Source: Betaproteobacteria bacterium (GTDB lineage: Bacteria; Pseudomonadota; Gammaproteobacteria; Burkholderiales; Burkholderiaceae_C). Taken from it: DNA of 64,000 nt. Below, piece after piece: positions 1-7,026 of this stretch. The notes below the pieces were generated by a model, which saw only the letters and a list, made by a program, of their open reading frames with translations, did not search any database and was not told the origin of the DNA. The stretch covers positions 51,424 to 115,423 of the forward strand of contig JABCYW010000003.1 in the NCBI GenBank assembly GCA_013289985.1, in the 5' to 3' direction. The translations under genes and the position numbers were made by a program. How positions within the stretch are numbered: position 1 is the stretch's first letter; every line of letters begins with the position of its first letter.

Positions 1-108
1 CATGTCGGGCGCAGCGAGCTCGTCGACGATGGACAGGTCGCAGGTCTTGCCCCAGAAGTGGGTGAACCAGCGGCCGACGATGGCCTTGTTGTCTTGTTCG
101 ATGGACAT
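1..108 (-). CDS. SnoaL-like (NTF2-fold) ester cyclase family protein, N-terminal part
   Basis: The first 36 codons of a minus-strand gene whose remainder lies outside the window. The peptide starts MSIEQDNKAIVGRWFTHFWG and contains the VDELAAPDM segment typical of the start of SnoaL-like/ester-cyclase proteins, small NTF2-fold barrels that often act as cyclases, isomerases or stress proteins. The ATG at 108 is preceded by GAGGAG (115–120), a good ribosome-binding site. Function beyond the fold cannot be judged from the fragment. It is divergent from the alkylation-repair genes. Confidence 0.7.
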   Translation of the reverse strand, partial: MSIEQDNKAIVGRWFTHFWGKTCDLSIVDELAAPDM

Positions 109-287
109 GGAGGACTCCTCTTGGAGGTGAGTTGAAGAACGGGCCAGAGGTTAGTGAGCAAGGTGCTGCCCGAACATCCGTTTCTTGCGGACGAATCCGC
201 GTCATCGCCGCTCGCGTCTGTCGAGGCCGCGCTCCCGCGGGATGCGCGCTCCGGCGCGCACGTTCCGACTCGATGGCTGGGCAGAAG

Positions 288-337
288 AATTCGACCGCAA
301 GGATCGGAGTTTCGGCAAGTCCTTGCGTTCCTAGACT
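288..337 (+). promoter_or_regulatory. Ada-box-like site and promoter of the first repair cassette
   Basis: AATT at 288–291, five bases, then GCAA at 297–300, followed by GGATC. This is the AATT-N5-GCAA arrangement of the E. coli ada promoter (known from that family). A weak -10, TAGACT, lies at 332–337, which puts the box about -35 to -55 from the likely start, where methylated Ada binds in E. coli. A second copy with the same flanks sits at 1661–1673. Activity is inferred from sequence and position only. Confidence 0.55.
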
Positions 338-367
338 GCAAGCACCCCATCAACGAAGCGAAGCATC

Positions 368-925
368 ATGAGCACCGCAATCTCGTCGGCCTTCGAGCTG
401 AACTTCCGCACGCCGAATACTTCGGTCGTCGGCGACATCAAGTACGCCATTGGCCGCTGCGTCGAAGGCAGCTTGCTGGTGGCTCGCAGCCGGATCGGCA
501 TCTGCGCCATCTTCCTCGGCGAGGACGCGCGGGAGCTGCAGGAACAGCTGAGCGAGGCCTTCCCGTCGCACTCGCTGGAGCAGGCGCATGGCGAGCTGCA
601 ACGCGACCTCGGCGACGTCGCCGCGTTCATCGGCAAGCGCTCCGACGACGGCATGCCCGGCCTGGACATCGGCGGCACGCCGTTCCAACAGCGCGTGTGG
701 GAGGCGCTGTACGACATTCCCGCCGGCGAGACGCGCACGTACACCGAAGTGGCCGAATGCATCGGCGCGCCCGAGGCGATGCGGGCGGTCGCCAGCGCGT
801 GCGCGGCCAACCTGCTCGCGGTCGCGATCCCGTGCCACCGCGTGCTGCGCGGCGACGGCGCGATCTCGGGCTATCGCTGGGGCGTGGAGCGCAAGCGTTC
901 GCTGCTCGCGCGAGAGCGCGCGTGA
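368..925 (+). CDS. ogt: Methylated-DNA–[protein]-cysteine S-methyltransferase (Ogt / Ada C-terminal type)
   Basis: 185-residue suicide repair protein that would transfer the alkyl group from O6-alkylguanine or O4-alkylthymine to its own cysteine. The acceptor motif AIPCHRV is present (Cys156), as are the helix-turn-helix segment around RTYTEVAECIGAPEAMRAVA and the C-terminal GYRWGVERK block. It aligns over its whole length with the C-terminal half of the Ada protein encoded at 1732, including the GxCxxGxLLVAxSxxGICAIxLG stretch, so it looks like an Ada C-terminal half standing alone. The start ATG follows GAAGCGAAG. It overlaps the next gene by one base (TGATG), so the two are probably translated together. 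An Ada-box-like site lies upstream. Confidence 0.9.
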   Translation: MSTAISSAFELNFRTPNTSVVGDIKYAIGRCVEGSLLVARSRIGICAIFLGEDARELQEQLSEAFPSHSLEQAHGELQRDLGDVAAFIGKRSDDGMPGLDIGGTPFQQRVWEALYDIPAGETRTYTEVAECIGAPEAMRAVASACAANLLAVAIPCHRVLRGDGAISGYRWGVERKRSLLARERA

Positions 926-1650
926 TGTTCGATGTCATTCGCGCAAGCCTTCGCTCGGGCATCCAGGCGCAGGACTGGGCCGGTGTCGAGCGGTCGCTCG
1001 ACGAAGGCGGAAACGCCGTCCTGCCCCGGCTTCTGACGCCCGCGCAATGCCGGCAACTGGTCGACATGTACCCGAGCGAGGACGCCTACCGGACGAGGAT
1101 CGTGATGGCGCGCCACGGCTTCGGGGCGGGCGAGTACAAGTACTACGCCTATCCGCTGCCGCCGCTCCTCGAAGGTCTTCGGCACGCGCTGTACCGGCCG
1201 CTGGTGGCGGTCGCCAATCGCTGGAACGCGCGACTCGGCGTCGATGGCCGCTACCCGGCGACGCTGGACGAGTACCTGGCGATCTGCCACCAGGCGGGCC
1301 AGGCGCGACCGACGCCGCTGATCCTGCAGTACGGCGAGGGGGACTACAACTGCCTGCACCAGGATCTCTACGGCGAGCACGTGTTCCCGCTGCAGGTGGC
1401 CATCCTGCTCTCGCAACCCGGCGAGGACTTCGCCGGCGGGGAGTTCGTGATGACCGAGAGCCGGCCGGGCCATGCGCGCGCGGACGTCGTCGCGCTGTCG
1501 CAAGGCGACGCGGTGGTGTTCGCGGTCGACCGACGGCCGGTCGCCGGCAAGCGTGGCACGTCGCGTGCGGTCGCGATGCGGCATGGCGTCAGCCGCATCC
1601 GTCGCGGCCGGCGCCACACGGTCGGGCTGATCTTCCACGACGCGAGGTGA
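925..1650 (+). CDS. 2OG-Fe(II) oxygenase, PF09859-like (putative alkylated-DNA oxygenase)
   Basis: 241-residue protein of the family described as oxygenases acting on damaged DNA (PF09859/DUF2086), commonly encoded beside Ada/Ogt genes. The double-stranded beta-helix iron site is intact: the HxD pair is H145-Q-D147 in LHQDLYGEHVFPLQ, and the distal His is H220 in MRHGVSRIRRG, whose Arg residues would hold 2-oxoglutarate. By analogy with AlkB, the expected reaction is oxidative dealkylation of DNA bases; this is inference, since substrate work on the family is limited. The start ATG overlaps the stop of the methyltransferase gene. A paralogue lies at 2835–3542 with an altered iron site. Confidence 0.8.
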   Translation: MFDVIRASLRSGIQAQDWAGVERSLDEGGNAVLPRLLTPAQCRQLVDMYPSEDAYRTRIVMARHGFGAGEYKYYAYPLPPLLEGLRHALYRPLVAVANRWNARLGVDGRYPATLDEYLAICHQAGQARPTPLILQYGEGDYNCLHQDLYGEHVFPLQVAILLSQPGEDFAGGEFVMTESRPGHARADVVALSQGDAVVFAVDRRPVAGKRGTSRAVAMRHGVSRIRRGRRHTVGLIFHDAR

Positions 1651-1660
1651 TGCGCCCGCG

Positions 1661-1673
1661 AATTCGAAAGCAA
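1661..1673 (+). promoter_or_regulatory. Ada-box-like site upstream of ada
   Basis: AATT (1661–1664), five bases, GCAA (1670–1673), followed by GAATC. Same spacing and near-identical flanks as the site at 288–300 (AATTCGAnnGCAAGnATC in both). It lies 58 bases before the ada start. The -10 region is poor; a TGAAAC lies at 1704–1709. This is consistent with Ada controlling both its own gene and the first cassette. Confidence 0.55.
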
Positions 1674-1731
1674 GAATCAGGGTGCGCGGGGACGATGCCT
1701 GACTGAAACTGTGCGCACTGGAGTCAAGATC

Positions 1732-2838
1732 ATGAATGCCAAGAAGAAGCTCGAGCAGGCCGACGACGCGGGTGCTTACGTGACCGACGACGAGCGTTGG
1801 GCCGCGGTGCAAGGCCGTGATGCGCGTGCGGATGGTCATTTCGTCTATGGCGTGCGCACCACCGGTGTCTACTGCCGTCCGAGCGCGTCCGCGCGCCTGC
1901 CCAAGCGGGAGAACGTCGTGTTCTTCGACACGGAGCGCGAGGCGAAGACAGCGGGCTATCGCGCCAGTCAACGCGCGTCCGGCGACAGGACGGCCGTGTC
2001 CGACCAGCACGCCGCCGCCGTGGCCAAGGCGTGTCGGGAGATCGAGCGCGCCGAGACGCCGCCGAACCTGGAGGAACTCGCCGCGAAGGTCGGCTTGAGC
2101 CCATTCCACTTCCATCGCGTCTTCAAGGCGGAGACGGGGCTCACGCCGAAGGCCTACGCGTCGGCATACAGGGCGAGCAAGCTGCGCGGCGGGCTCGCCC
2201 AGAAGGATGCAAAGGTGACGAGCGCGATCTACGACGCGGGCTTCAACTCCAACAGTCGTTTCTACGCCGCCTCGAAGAGCATGTTGGGCATGCGCGCCAA
2301 GGACTATCGCGCCGGTGCACCCAACATCGAGATCCGCTTCGCCGTGGGCCAGTGCTCGCTCGGCGCGATCCTGGTGGCCCAGAGCCAGCGCGGGATCTGC
2401 GCGATCCTGCTGGGGGACGATCCGGAGAGCCTGGTGCAGGACCTGGAGGATCAGTTTCCCAAGGCGCGACTCATTGGCGGCGACGCAGGCTTCGAGCAAC
2501 TGGTGGCCCAGGTCGTCGGCTTCATCGAGGCCCCTTCGCTGGGCCTGAACCTGCCGCTGGACGTGCAAGGCACCGCGTTCCAGGAGCGCGTCTGGCAGGC
2601 ACTTCGGGAGATCCCGCCCGGCGCGACGGTGAGCTATGCACAGGTCGCTGCGCGCATCGGACAACCGAAGGCGACGCGTGCCGTGGCGCAGGCCTGCGGC
2701 GCCAACCACCTGGCCGTGGCGATTCCCTGCCACCGCGTCATCCGGCGCGGCGGCGAGCTGTCGGGCTATCGCTGGGGCGTCGACAGGAAGCGCGAGCTTC
2801 TCACGCGCGAGGGGTTTCTCCAGGGAGTGACGTCATGA
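1732..2838 (+). CDS. ada: Ada-type methyltransferase/AraC regulator with degenerate N-terminal zinc site
   Basis: 368 residues if started at ATG 1732; a GTG at 1711 would add seven. Order: N-terminal phosphotriester sensor (about 10–85), AraC-type DNA-binding domain (about 95–185, ELAAKVGLSPFHFHRVFK), C-terminal O6-methyltransferase (about 195–365, PCHRV with Cys333). In E. coli Ada the sensor uses C38, C42, C69 and C72 to bind zinc. Here C38 is kept (Cys48 in VYCRPS), but the other positions are Ala52, Ser79 and Ala82 (CRPSASAR and GYRASQRAS). The methyl-acceptor thiol remains without its normal zinc cage, so phosphotriester sensing and methylation-switched activation may be lost or altered. 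The O6-methyltransferase half looks intact. It overlaps the next gene by four bases. Such variants may be a recognised sub-clade. Confidence 0.9.
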   Translation: MNAKKKLEQADDAGAYVTDDERWAAVQGRDARADGHFVYGVRTTGVYCRPSASARLPKRENVVFFDTEREAKTAGYRASQRASGDRTAVSDQHAAAVAKACREIERAETPPNLEELAAKVGLSPFHFHRVFKAETGLTPKAYASAYRASKLRGGLAQKDAKVTSAIYDAGFNSNSRFYAASKSMLGMRAKDYRAGAPNIEIRFAVGQCSLGAILVAQSQRGICAILLGDDPESLVQDLEDQFPKARLIGGDAGFEQLVAQVVGFIEAPSLGLNLPLDVQGTAFQERVWQALREIPPGATVSYAQVAARIGQPKATRAVAQACGANHLAVAIPCHRVIRRGGELSGYRWGVDRKRELLTREGFLQGVTS

Positions 2839-3542
2839 GCTCGACGACGTCCGCTCTTCGAACGAACTGGGCCGAGGTCGAAGCGCAGCTGAACATGGAG
2901 GGCCATGCGCCGTTACCAGGCTTCCTGAGCGACGATCAGGTGGAGGAGTTGACGCGGGTTCTGCATGCGCATCTGCCCGCTTCGTCGTCGCTCGAAGACG
3001 AGGGCATCGGACGCGGACGCAGCCTGCGTTTGTCGGGGGGCATCGTGCCCTGGATCGACGTCTTGCGAGAGCGCCTGTACGAGGCGCTTGTTCCGATCGC
3101 GAGCCGGTGGGCGGAAGCGCTCGGGGCGCCGGTTCGCTATCCGGCGACGCTGCCGGAGTTCCTGCAGTTGAACGTCCAGGCAGGACAAGCGCGGGTGCAG
3201 TCGTTCCTGACCCGCCTGGGCGAAGGCGACTATCAAGCCTTGCATCAGCGTGTCGACGGCGAGCACGTGTTCCCGATCCAGGTGGTCGGACTGCTCAGCG
3301 ATCCGGACGCGGATTTCACCGGTGGCGAATTCGTCATGACCGAGCAGCGGCCTCGCATGCAGTCCCGCCCCATGGTCCTGCCGCTACGCAAGGGCGATCT
3401 GGCCGTCATCGCGTCGGCGCAACGCCCGCATCGCGGAACGCAGGGCTACTATCGGGTCAACCTGAAACACGCGATCAGCCGCGTACGAGGCGGTGAACGG
3501 ACAGGTCTGGAGTTCCTGCTTCATCACGCGACTCAGGAGTAG
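2835..3542 (+). CDS. PF09859-like 2OG oxygenase paralogue lacking the HxD aspartate
   Basis: 235-residue paralogue of the oxygenase at 925–1650. Shared blocks include GEHVFPIQVVGLLSDP, GGEFVMTEQRP and the distal-His region LKHAISRVRGG (H212). The iron-binding HxD motif reads H137-Q-R139, so Arg replaces the metal-ligand Asp; the next acidic residue is D141. The segment before it (GEYKYYAYPLPP in the first copy) has also diverged. It may be inactive, use a different ligand set, or have a non-catalytic role. The ATG overlaps the ada stop (ATGA), so it is probably co-translated with ada. No frameshift or stop disturbs it. Confidence 0.8.
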   Translation: MSSTTSALRTNWAEVEAQLNMEGHAPLPGFLSDDQVEELTRVLHAHLPASSSLEDEGIGRGRSLRLSGGIVPWIDVLRERLYEALVPIASRWAEALGAPVRYPATLPEFLQLNVQAGQARVQSFLTRLGEGDYQALHQRVDGEHVFPIQVVGLLSDPDADFTGGEFVMTEQRPRMQSRPMVLPLRKGDLAVIASAQRPHRGTQGYYRVNLKHAISRVRGGERTGLEFLLHHATQE

Positions 3543-3572
3543 CCGTCGAGATGGACCCGCGGTCTCCGCTGG

Positions 3573-3710
3573 CTACAGGCCCTGCGCTGTCTGCCTGCCC
3601 GAGAAATATGCGGCCTGGAAGGCTGCGAACTCGTTGAAGAGAACTTGACCGTGTTGGACTTTGTGAGCCAGGCAGGCGACGGCCAGGCAGTCGGAAATTC
3701 GGTTGGTCAT
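3573..3710 (-). CDS. Possible 45-residue small protein coupled to dusC
   Basis: An open frame from ATG (3710) to TAG (3573) gives MTNRISDCLAVACLAHKV, then a short hydrophobic/aromatic stretch (LFNEFAAFQAAYFSG). The ATG overlaps the dusC stop as ATGA, the layout of translationally coupled genes. Base composition is lower in GC than in the neighbours. I recognise no family. It could be a real micro-gene, a decayed gene tail or chance; conservation in relatives downstream of dusC would decide. Confidence 0.4.
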   Translation of the reverse strand: MTNRISDCLAVACLAHKVQHGQVLFNEFAAFQAAYFSGRQTAQGL

Positions 3711-4801
3711 GGCGTGGCCAGGGTGTGGGAAGGAATGGACGCCACGTCGGCAAACATCGCCGCGCCGAGCGCCGCAGGGTCATTGACGAGCCGCAGCTGG
3801 TCGTAGGCACTCTGCGCCTCGGGATAGCGCCGGCGCAGCAGGTTGAGCCATTGCTTGAGCCGTCCCGCGCGGTGGCGCGACTCCACGCGCGTGCCCACGC
3901 GGCGCCAGAAGTCGGCGAGCAGCGGCAGCAGCTCGTCCCAGGCCAGCGCCGGCGGCGTGCCGTACGCCTCGGGGGAATGCGGGCCGCCGGCGGAGGCCTT
4001 GGCGAAGCCGCGCACGTCCAGCCGCGCCTCGGTGGCGTGCTCCGGCACCGCCAGCGACCCGGCGACGCCCGCCAGCCGCCGCGCGCGGATCGCCAGCGCG
4101 AGGCCGGGGTCGGCCACCATGCCGCGGCCCAGCATCAGGCCGTCGCAGCCGGTGACGTGGCGGCAGCGCTCGGCGTCGTCGGGCGTCCAGATCTCGCCGT
4201 TGGCCACCACCGGCACCGCCACGGCCTCGCGGATCGCCGGCACGCGCTCCCAGTAGGCCGGCGGGCGGTAGCCGTCGGCCTTCGTGCGCGCGTGCACCAC
4301 GAGCTCGCTCGCGCCCGCGTCCGCGAGCGCCTGCGCGCACTCGACCGCGCGCGAGGCGTCCTCGTAGCCCAGGCGCATCTTGGCCGTCACCGGCAACCCG
4401 GCCGGCACCGCGCGGCGCACGGCGCGCACGATGCGGCCCAGCAGCTCGGGATCCTGCAGCAGCGACGCGCCGCCGCCATGGCGGTTGACCACCTTGGCCG
4501 GGCAGCCGAAGTTCAGGTCGATGCCGTCGGGGCCCAGCGCGGCCAGCGCCGCGGCGTTGTCGGCCAGGCACTCCGGATCGGAGCCCAGCAGTTGCGGCCG
4601 CACCGGCACGCCGGCGCGCGTGCGGCCGCCCTGCAGCAGTTCCGGCACGATGCGCGTGAACACGCGGTCGGGCATCAGCATGTCGGTGATGCGGATGAAC
4701 TCCGACACGCAACGGTCGATGCCGCCGGCGGCGGTGAGCACCTCGCGCAGCGGATGGTCGAGCAGCCCTTCCATCGGGGCGAGCAGCAACTGGCCCGTCA
4801 T
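3707..4801 (-). CDS. dusC: tRNA-dihydrouridine(16) synthase
   Basis: 364-residue FMN-dependent Dus enzyme reducing uridine to dihydrouridine in the tRNA D-loop. Family marks: LAPMEGLLDHPLREVLT at the FMN-binding start of the TIM barrel, NFGCPAKVVNRHGGGASLL with the catalytic Cys100, VTAKMRLGY, HARTKADGY, NGEIWTP and GLMLGRG (phosphate-binding). The NRHGGG pattern and the helical C-terminal domain fit DusC rather than DusA or DusB. E. coli DusC is about 315 residues; the extra length is an insertion around residues 250–290 (KASAGGPHSPEAYGT). It starts four bases after the aminotransferase stop, so the two genes likely share an mRNA. Confidence 0.9.
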   Translation of the reverse strand: MTGQLLLAPMEGLLDHPLREVLTAAGGIDRCVSEFIRITDMLMPDRVFTRIVPELLQGGRTRAGVPVRPQLLGSDPECLADNAAALAALGPDGIDLNFGCPAKVVNRHGGGASLLQDPELLGRIVRAVRRAVPAGLPVTAKMRLGYEDASRAVECAQALADAGASELVVHARTKADGYRPPAYWERVPAIREAVAVPVVANGEIWTPDDAERCRHVTGCDGLMLGRGMVADPGLALAIRARRLAGVAGSLAVPEHATEARLDVRGFAKASAGGPHSPEAYGTPPALAWDELLPLLADFWRRVGTRVESRHRAGRLKQWLNLLRRRYPEAQSAYDQLRLVNDPAALGAAMFADVASIPSHTLATP

Positions 4802-4805
4802 CGGC

Positions 4806-6002
4806 TCACGCGGGCCATTGGTCGACGGCGTCCGCCAGGCGTTCGTAGTCGGCCTCGTCGTTGTAGACCTGGGCCGCCAGGCGCACGTGCGGGCGGCCGC
4901 GGATGGACAGCACCTGGGCCTCGATGCGGCGCTCGGCGAGCAGCCAGTCCCTCAGCGCGGTCGACGCGTCCGCGCCCAGTGCCTGGATGCGCGCCGGCAG
5001 CGCCACGCTGGCCATGCAGCCCACCAGCGGCTCGGGCGTCGCGAAGGGCTGGCCCCAGCGCGCGGCGAGCTCGTGCGCCGCGCGCCAGACGAGGTCGTGG
5101 TTCCAGGTGCGCATCGCCGCCAGGCCGAGCACGTCGCGCATGAACGCGATGCCGTCCGGCGCGCAGAGCACGGCCGACGGGTCGCGCGTGCCCGTCCAGT
5201 CGAACTCCTGCGCGAGGCCCACGTCGAGCCCCCACGAGATGACGGGCGGATGCAGCCCGGCGCGCCGCGACGGCGCCACCCACAGGAAGCCGCAGGCGCG
5301 CGGCGCGAACGCCCACTTGTGCAGGTTGCCCACGTACCAGTCGGCGCCCAGCGACGGGATGTCGAGGGCGATCGCGCCGGGCGCATGCGCGCCGTCGACC
5401 AGCACCGGCACACCGCGCGCGCGGCAGCGTTCGGCCATGGCGGCCACCGGCAGGATCAGCGCGGTCTCCGACGACACGTGGTCGACCACCGCGAGCCGCG
5501 TGCGCGGCGTGAGCACGCGCTCGACGGCGTCGGCGCAGGCGTCGGCGATGTCGCCCTCGACCGGGAATGGCGTCGTCGCCACGACCACGCGCGCGCCCGC
5601 GGCCCGCGCGACGAACTGCGCGGCCTTCACGACGGCGCCGTAGGCCTGGTCGAGCACCACGATCTCGTCGCCGGGCCGCAGCGCGAGCGAACGCAGCACC
5701 GCGTTGATGCCCGTGCTGGCGTTGTCGACGAAGACGATGTCGTCGCCGCGCGCGCCCACGAACTCGCCCACCGTGTCGGCCACCTGGCGCAGCAGCGGAC
5801 GCGGCGCGCCCGCCGAGTCAGGCGCCAGGCTGATCAGCTCGCGGAACAGGAAGCTGGCAGGCTGGGCCTCGATGCGGCGCTGCCAGGCATGCTGCGCCTC
5901 CAGCACGACGCGCGGCGTGGCGCCGACGGTGCCGTGGTTGAGGTAGGTGATCCCGGGATCCAGCCACCAGTGGGCGAGGAAGGAGCGGCCGAAGGTGGGC
6001 AC
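4806..6002 (-). CDS. Class V aminotransferase fold protein (isopenicillin N epimerase-like)
   Basis: 398-residue PLP enzyme of fold type I. The Schiff-base lysine is K229 in NLHKWAF; an Asp-Gly-Ala-His block (LVDGAHAPG) provides the PLP-ring Asp; YLNHGTVGATPR is the typical N-terminal substrate-side motif. Annotated relatives are called isopenicillin N epimerase or cysteine desulfurase-like, but their substrates are mostly unknown and no beta-lactam genes lie nearby. No ATG is available at the N-terminus; the GTG at 6002 gives MPTFGRSFLAHWWLDPG, matching where relatives begin. It is probably the first gene of the unit with dusC. Confidence 0.8.
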   Translation of the reverse strand: MPTFGRSFLAHWWLDPGITYLNHGTVGATPRVVLEAQHAWQRRIEAQPASFLFRELISLAPDSAGAPRPLLRQVADTVGEFVGARGDDIVFVDNASTGINAVLRSLALRPGDEIVVLDQAYGAVVKAAQFVARAAGARVVVATTPFPVEGDIADACADAVERVLTPRTRLAVVDHVSSETALILPVAAMAERCRARGVPVLVDGAHAPGAIALDIPSLGADWYVGNLHKWAFAPRACGFLWVAPSRRAGLHPPVISWGLDVGLAQEFDWTGTRDPSAVLCAPDGIAFMRDVLGLAAMRTWNHDLVWRAAHELAARWGQPFATPEPLVGCMASVALPARIQALGADASTALRDWLLAERRIEAQVLSIRGRPHVRLAAQVYNDEADYERLADAVDQWPA

Positions 6003-6072
6003 GGGCTTGCTGGGCAGCGAAGAAGCGACGATTGTCGCGCGCCACCGACAGGCGGCCCCGAGGCGCTGGAGA

Positions 6073-6297
6073 TCAGTGGAAGTCGGTGAGCTGCACCGCC
6101 GGCGACGCGTACTCGCGGCCGACGCTGCCCTGCGCGCGCAGGAAGCTCGCCCGCGCGCCCTCGGTCATCGCGTCCCAGTGCACCTCGCCCTGCGGGTCGC
6201 AGGGGAAGGTCAGCCCACGGCCCGTGTGGAACAGCGACTGGAAGCGCAGCTCGTAGCGGGCGATGGTTTCGGCGGCGGGCAGCGGGTGGGCGGTCAT
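6073..6297 (-). CDS. Small conserved hypothetical protein
   Basis: 74 residues from the ATG at 6297: MTAHPLPAAETIARYELRFQ, then SLFHTGRGLTFPCDPQGEV. The central ARYELRFQSLF…GRG…FPCD pattern recurs in short proteins of Burkholderiales, as far as I remember, with no known role. No signal peptide, membrane segment or enzyme motif. An in-frame extension to 6387 is possible but lacks family-like sequence. It is divergent from the FKBP gene. Confidence 0.6.
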   Translation of the reverse strand: MTAHPLPAAETIARYELRFQSLFHTGRGLTFPCDPQGEVHWDAMTEGARASFLRAQGSVGREYASPAVQLTDFH

Positions 6298-6452
6298 GGG
6301 AGCCTCGGATGGTGCGGTGAGGACTGGGGGCGCCGGGAACGGCGCCAGGACGAAACCAGTGTGCGCGCGGTCCGGCACGGGCGGCATCGGCGGACTTCCA
6401 TCCGCGGCCTAGGTCCTGGCGGCAGTCCGCGTGTAGTCGCCGAGGCGGATGC

Positions 6453-6475
6453 CTTGTCAGTGCGCGCCTGACAAG
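6453..6475. repeat. Inverted repeat in the FKBP upstream region
   Basis: CTTGTCA (6453–6459), nine bases, TGACAAG (6469–6475): perfect 7-bp arms. It lies about 100 bases before the FKBP start and 155 bases upstream of the small minus-strand gene. It could be an operator or a small hairpin; no run of T follows, so it is not a standard terminator. A TATCAT at 6534–6539 may be the FKBP -10. Confidence 0.35.
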
Positions 6476-6573
6476 CGGGCGTGCGGTCGAGCAGGCCGCC
6501 ACGCCGTGTCACGCCCGTCGAGCGGGGCGCGACTATCATTCGCGCCTTGCCAACGATCCCAGGAGATCCTTCG

Positions 6574-7026
6574 ATGACCTTCCGCCTGAATGCCGTCCGG
6601 CTGGCCTCCGTGCTGGCGCTCGCCGCCGGTTTCGCCACCGCCGCCCACGCCGACGACTCGGCCGCCCTCGCCGCCGCCGCCAAGGAGCCGGGCGCCGTCG
6701 TCACGGCCAGCGGCCTCGTCTTCAAGTCGCTGGTCGACGGCACCGGCGCCAGCCCGAAGGCCACCAGCACCGTCAAGGTGAACTACAAGGGCAGCTTCGT
6801 CAACGGCACGAAGTTCGACGCGTCGGCCGACCACGGCGGGCCGATCTCGTTCCCGCTCAACCGCGTGATCCCGTGCTGGACCGAAGGCGTGCAGAAGCTC
6901 AAGGTGGGCGGCAAGGCCAAGCTCACCTGCCCGTCGGCCATCGCCTATGGCAGCGCGGGCGCCGGCGGCACCATTCCGCCCAACTCCACGCTCGTGTTCG
7001 AGGTGGAACTGCTGGGCGTCAACTAG
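6574..7026 (+). CDS. Periplasmic FKBP-type peptidyl-prolyl cis-trans isomerase
   Basis: 150 residues, started at the ATG with AGGAG at 6561–6565. A signal peptide spans about residues 1–26 (cleavage AHA|DD). The FKBP domain follows: VKVNYKGSFVNGTKFDAS, ISFPLNRVIPCWTEGVQKL, GGKAKLTCPSAIAYGSAG and the ending TLVFEVELLGVN contain the usual rotamase pocket residues (Tyr, Phe, Asp, Val-Ile, Trp, Tyr, Phe). It would speed proline isomerisation in folding exported proteins. It is a single short domain, without the dimerisation domain of FkpA/Mip. The 3′ end overlaps the convergent gene by eight bases. Confidence 0.9.
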   Translation: MTFRLNAVRLASVLALAAGFATAAHADDSAALAAAAKEPGAVVTASGLVFKSLVDGTGASPKATSTVKVNYKGSFVNGTKFDASADHGGPISFPLNRVIPCWTEGVQKLKVGGKAKLTCPSAIAYGSAGAGGTIPPNSTLVFEVELLGVN

